Assembly (NCBI RefSeq): GCF_900176005.1
Contig: NZ_LT838272.1
Coordinates: 310,001-374,000 of the forward strand
Direction: 5' to 3'
DNA length: 64,000 nucleotides
From: Thermanaeromonas toyohensis ToBE
GTDB taxonomy: Bacteria; Bacillota; DSM-521; Neomoorellales; Neomoorellaceae
Shown: positions 61,374 to 64,000 of the stretch, piece after piece
Position numbering within the stretch: position 1 is the first letter of the stretch
Layout: each line of letters opens with the position of its first letter
Program-made: the position numbers and the translations under genes
The notes under the pieces: generated by a model
Seen by the model: only the letters and a program-made list of their open reading frames with translations
Database searches by the model: none
What the model was told of the DNA's origin: nothing

Positions 61374-62552
61374 ATGGGGGGAGTTGTGGGTAAGGCTCTA
61401 AGGTTAGGGTTAGTTGTACTTACAGTTATACTTTTGGCCGGTTGTTGGGATAACCTGGATCTAGAGCGGCGGGCCTTGGTTTTAGGTGCCTTTGTAGATT
61501 TGGCATCTTCCTCTCCAGATAAGTTTGAGTTGACCTTAGAGATGCCTATCTTACGCCGTATGGCTGCGCGGCCTGGGGCTGGAGGGGGAGGCGGGGGCGA
61601 AGGCCGGGAGGAGACGCTGCCTACCTGGCGCCTGACGGTCACTGGAACCACCTTTGCTGAAGCCATGCGGAAGGCGGCTACCCGTTCGGAGCGTCAGCTT
61701 TTCTTTGGCCATCAGAAGGTGCTTTTAATTGGGGAGGAGCTAGCCCGGAGGGAGAAACTTGAGGAAGTTATTGATTTTTGGGCCCGCAACCGGGAGAGTT
61801 ACCTGGCCATTACAGTCCTTTTGGCCCAGGGACGGGCGGGAGAAATTTTTTCTGCCCACCCTAAATTCGCCCGCAGTGTAAGCATGTTTCTGCAAGAGCA
61901 GTCTGAACGGCAGATCAGAACTTCGCGTTTTGTTAAGCATAATTTGATGGAACTATTCGCTGCCCTCTATGGAGGTAGGGATATCCTAGTTTCCCGGGTA
62001 AGGACGGTACCCGGCCAGGATTCCTTAGAACTAGAGGTTAGCGGTACGGGGATAATTAAAGAAGGGAAGCTGGTGGGCTGGCTTAGCCCAGAGGAGACCC
62101 AGGCTGCCTTGTGGGTTACCGGAGAGGGAAGGGGAGGAGATATTATCCCTTTGCCTTTACCAGAAATTAAGCACATCTTTACCTTGGAACTTTGTAACGT
62201 AAAAAACAAGATAAGGGCCCAGGTGAAAGAGGACAAGCCTGAGTTTAATATTAAGCTAGAGGTCATGGCTGACATTTTAGAGAGAATAGGTTTTACAGAG
62301 CCCTTTAATCCCCCTATTTTACGCTATATCGAAGCCCGCGCGGCTGAAATTATAAAAAAGCGCGTGGAAGGGGTGGTATTTAAACTGCAGAAGGAATACC
62401 AGGCTGACGTGTTGGGTTTCGGAAAAAAGATCGAAGAAGTCCAGCCGCGCTGGTGGCAACAAGTTAAAGGAAACTGGCGGGAACTATACGCCCGTGCACC
62501 TGTCCGCGTAGAAGTTAAGGTTAAAATAAGGAGCACAGGAATGGTGAGTTAA
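61374..62552 (+). CDS. gerAC: Spore germinant receptor lipoprotein subunit C
   Basis: The 392-residue Ger(x)C protein has a lipoprotein signal (LGLVVLTVILLAGC, Cys24) followed by WDNLDLERRALVLGAFVD, the family's WDxxEIxxxAxVxGxxID opening. FGHQKVLLIGEELARR, SFLAITVLLA-like and VSGTGIIKEGKLVGWLS segments follow, and VKVKIRSTGMV ends it. It carries a glycine-rich insert near residue 65 (GAGGGGGGEGRE) that is longer than usual. It lies between the A and B genes. Confidence 0.94.
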   Translation: MGGVVGKALRLGLVVLTVILLAGCWDNLDLERRALVLGAFVDLASSSPDKFELTLEMPILRRMAARPGAGGGGGGEGREETLPTWRLTVTGTTFAEAMRKAATRSERQLFFGHQKVLLIGEELARREKLEEVIDFWARNRESYLAITVLLAQGRAGEIFSAHPKFARSVSMFLQEQSERQIRTSRFVKHNLMELFAALYGGRDILVSRVRTVPGQDSLELEVSGTGIIKEGKLVGWLSPEETQAALWVTGEGRGGDIIPLPLPEIKHIFTLELCNVKNKIRAQVKEDKPEFNIKLEVMADILERIGFTEPFNPPILRYIEARAAEIIKKRVEGVVFKLQKEYQADVLGFGKKIEEVQPRWWQQVKGNWRELYARAPVRVEVKVKIRSTGMVS

Positions 62553-62555
62553 AAG

Positions 62556-63650
62556 ATGCTTACTCGCGAAAGGATAGGCACCCCGGAGGCTTTCTTTTTA
62601 ACTGTAGCCGCCATGATCGAAGTGGGGACTTTAGTTGGGGCTAAGGATATTGTGGACAAGGTGGGGGTGGATACCTGGCTGGTTTCCCCTTTAGAGACCT
62701 TGACCAGCCTGGGGGCCATTTACCTTGTTACCAAGCTAGCCATGAAATTCCCCCATTTGGATTTGCTAGGTTATAGCCAGCTATTGGTAGGTAAGTGGCT
62801 GGGCTGGCTTTTAAGCCTTCCTGTATATGTTTATTGGCTTGGCCTTTCTGCGGAAGTAAGCCGGGTAACGGTAGATGTAATTAAAAACACCCTTCTTCCC
62901 CGTACTCCCATGGAAGTGATATTATTTACTTTTATTTTAGCGGCTGCCTATCTAGCCAAGCAGGGTCTAGAACCTTTGGCTCGGGCTTGTGTTATTATTG
63001 TAATCATTTTCCTACCCCTCACCATGCTCCTTTTTCTCCTCGTTATACCCCGGGTGCGCGTAGAGAATTTTTTACCTTTTCTACCCCAAGGGCCCTGGCC
63101 GGTATTGAAACTTGCCTTATGGCGCATAAGCAACGCGGAAGAGATGAGTTTTTTTCTTATTTTGGTTCCCTTTATGCAGAAGCCTAAAGAAGCCTGGAAG
63201 GCAGCCAGTTTAGGGTACTTACTCGTTATGGTAGTGGTTGTTATTGTTTTAACCACTTGTCAAGGCGTATTAGGAGTAGATAAACTTAAGTACACCCTTA
63301 TTCCTGGGCTGGCCGTAACGCAGCTTGCGGAGTTTGCGGGCACTTTCATTGAACGTATAAGCTTACTGTTCATTTCTTTATGGGTGATTATTGTCTTTCC
63401 TACTGTTTCTTCCCTGCTCTGGGCTAGTTCCTATCTTTTAGGCTGCCTTTTTAACTTTAAAGATTACCGGATGTTAGCCTTTTACCAACTTCCCGTAGTG
63501 TATTTCTTGGCTATCCATCCGCGGAGTACCTTTGATGTCAAGCGCTTCTTTTTCTTTTTGCAGCCCTTAGGGTTGGTGGTGTTGGTAGCTATACCGGTCC
63601 TGCTCCTGATGGTATCTTTTTTCCGCTTTAGAGGCCGAGGCGAGCTTTAA
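62556..63650 (+). CDS. gerAB: Spore germinant receptor subunit B (amino acid permease-like)
   Basis: The 364-residue integral membrane protein of the spore-germination permease branch (APC superfamily) has about ten helices. Motifs include the N-terminal EAFFLTVAAMIEVGTLVGAKD, SPLETLTSLGAIYLVTKLAMKFP, ILAAAYLAKQGLEPLARA and ERISLLFISLWVI. GerAB binds the germinant in characterised receptors. It begins 3 bases after gerAC. Its 3' end overlaps the convergent LytTR gene by 23 bases. Confidence 0.93.
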   Translation: MLTRERIGTPEAFFLTVAAMIEVGTLVGAKDIVDKVGVDTWLVSPLETLTSLGAIYLVTKLAMKFPHLDLLGYSQLLVGKWLGWLLSLPVYVYWLGLSAEVSRVTVDVIKNTLLPRTPMEVILFTFILAAAYLAKQGLEPLARACVIIVIIFLPLTMLLFLLVIPRVRVENFLPFLPQGPWPVLKLALWRISNAEEMSFFLILVPFMQKPKEAWKAASLGYLLVMVVVVIVLTTCQGVLGVDKLKYTLIPGLAVTQLAEFAGTFIERISLLFISLWVIIVFPTVSSLLWASSYLLGCLFNFKDYRMLAFYQLPVVYFLAIHPRSTFDVKRFFFFLQPLGLVVLVAIPVLLLMVSFFRFRGRGEL

Positions 63651-64000
63651 GGGGTCCGGCTTGGTTGCGGCTTACCGGTACTTCGCTATGCTCTTTGTCG
63701 GAGAGGATGAGGGTATAGGTACCGTTAAAGAAAGGCACTATTTCCCTTACTTTAGTGAGATTCACAATATAGCAACGGTGGGTGCGGAAGAAAATACTAG
63801 GATCCAGGCGGTTAAGGAGCTCTTTTAGAGTATAGCGCGTGGAGTAATGCTCGGCAAAGGTTTTTAGATAAACGCTATCGTTTTGGGTGTAAGCATAATA
63901 AAGATCGTTTTGATCTAAAAGAAGGGTTTTGCCATCCTTCTCTACAGGTATACGGTTAAGGCGGCTATCTGGTTCTGGAGGACGAGGTACTTCCTCGACC
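63628..64000 (-). CDS. LytTR DNA-binding domain protein, C-terminal part (5' end outside window)
   Basis: On the - strand the frame is open from base 63999 to TAA at 63628-63630, giving 123 residues. They match a LytTR domain: LLLDQNDLYYAYTQNDSVYLKT, YSTRYTLKELLNRLDPSIFFRTHRCYIVNLTKVREI, FFNGTYTLILSDKEHSEVPVSRNQAG. LytTR regulators bind direct repeats as response regulators or stand-alone factors; the upstream (receiver or other) domain is outside the window. It converges on and overlaps gerAB by 23 bases. Confidence 0.9.
   Translation of the reverse strand, partial: VEEVPRPPEPDSRLNRIPVEKDGKTLLLDQNDLYYAYTQNDSVYLKTFAEHYSTRYTLKELLNRLDPSIFFRTHRCYIVNLTKVREIVPFFNGTYTLILSDKEHSEVPVSRNQAGPLKARLGL

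Overview
The window reads as chromosome of a spore-forming, probably thermophilic, anaerobic Firmicute close to the Moorella/Thermanaeromonas acetogens. The genus is a guess. The signs are a gerA-type germinant receptor operon, the cda-cdaR-glmM-ribozyme-glmS arrangement of Gram-positives, strong purine-rich Shine-Dalgarno (SD) sites with many TTG and GTG starts, a one-piece thermophile-type fructose-1,6-bisphosphate aldolase/phosphatase, an archaeal-type phosphoglycerate mutase, a pyrophosphate-type phosphofructokinase and an acyl-CoA dehydratase activase. Nearly all genes lie on the + strand. I saw no tRNA, rRNA, CRISPR array or insertion sequence.

Layout. 1-5992: end of an NCS2 purine/pyrimidine permease, a DUF72 protein, a fused two-module partner protein of acyl-CoA dehydratase activases with its activase, and coaD. 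6230-10896: the bifunctional gluconeogenic FBP aldolase/phosphatase, an Orn/Lys/Arg-type decarboxylase, a 41-residue membrane peptide, an HD-GYP protein, an FmdB zinc ribbon and a 44-residue protein. 11349-15043: a lactate permease whose terminator carries a group IIC-type intron with its reverse transcriptase. 15075-27892: one branched-chain amino acid operon, ilvE-ilvD-ilvB-ilvN-ilvB2-leuA-leuC-leuD-leuB-cimA, behind a consensus promoter. It has two acetolactate synthase large subunits around one small subunit, no ilvC, and an apparent AUU start (or a one-base deletion) at the first ilvB. 27917-34959: two DUF881 proteins on the - strand, then cdaA-cdaR-glmM, a glmS ribozyme and glmS. 35100-38411: a lone molybdopterin oxidoreductase and a protein built from 280 residues of perfect 14- and 7-residue coiled-coil repeats.

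38527-59644 is the most interesting part. It holds apgM, a nitrilase-family enzyme and PPi-type PFK, then a LacI regulator, a PfkB sugar kinase, mannose-6-phosphate isomerase and a ribose-type sugar ABC transporter. These are followed by a URO-D/MtaA-like protein, a DUF4432 aldose-epimerase-like protein and a compact bacterial microcompartment (BMC) operon: BMC-H, class II aldolase, BMC-H, PduL, BMC-P, CoA-acylating aldehyde dehydrogenase, PduS-like protein, BMC-T (PduT-like) and an acetate-kinase homologue, then a second PfkB kinase. The aldolase carries an internal insertion with five cysteines and an encapsulation-peptide-like helix, so it is probably the signature enzyme. My model is: sugar import, phosphorylation by a PfkB kinase, aldol cleavage inside the shell, aldehyde to acyl-CoA to acyl-phosphate, and ATP from the kinase, with electrons leaving through the PduS/PduT iron-sulfur pair. 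No alcohol dehydrogenase is present. Near-palindromic sites with an AACGTT core before lacI, pfkB and the URO-D gene suggest one LacI-type regulon.

59738-64000: the germinant receptor operon in the order gerAA-gerAC-gerAB, with its SD inside a terminator-like hairpin, and the C-terminal end of a LytTR-domain regulator on the - strand.
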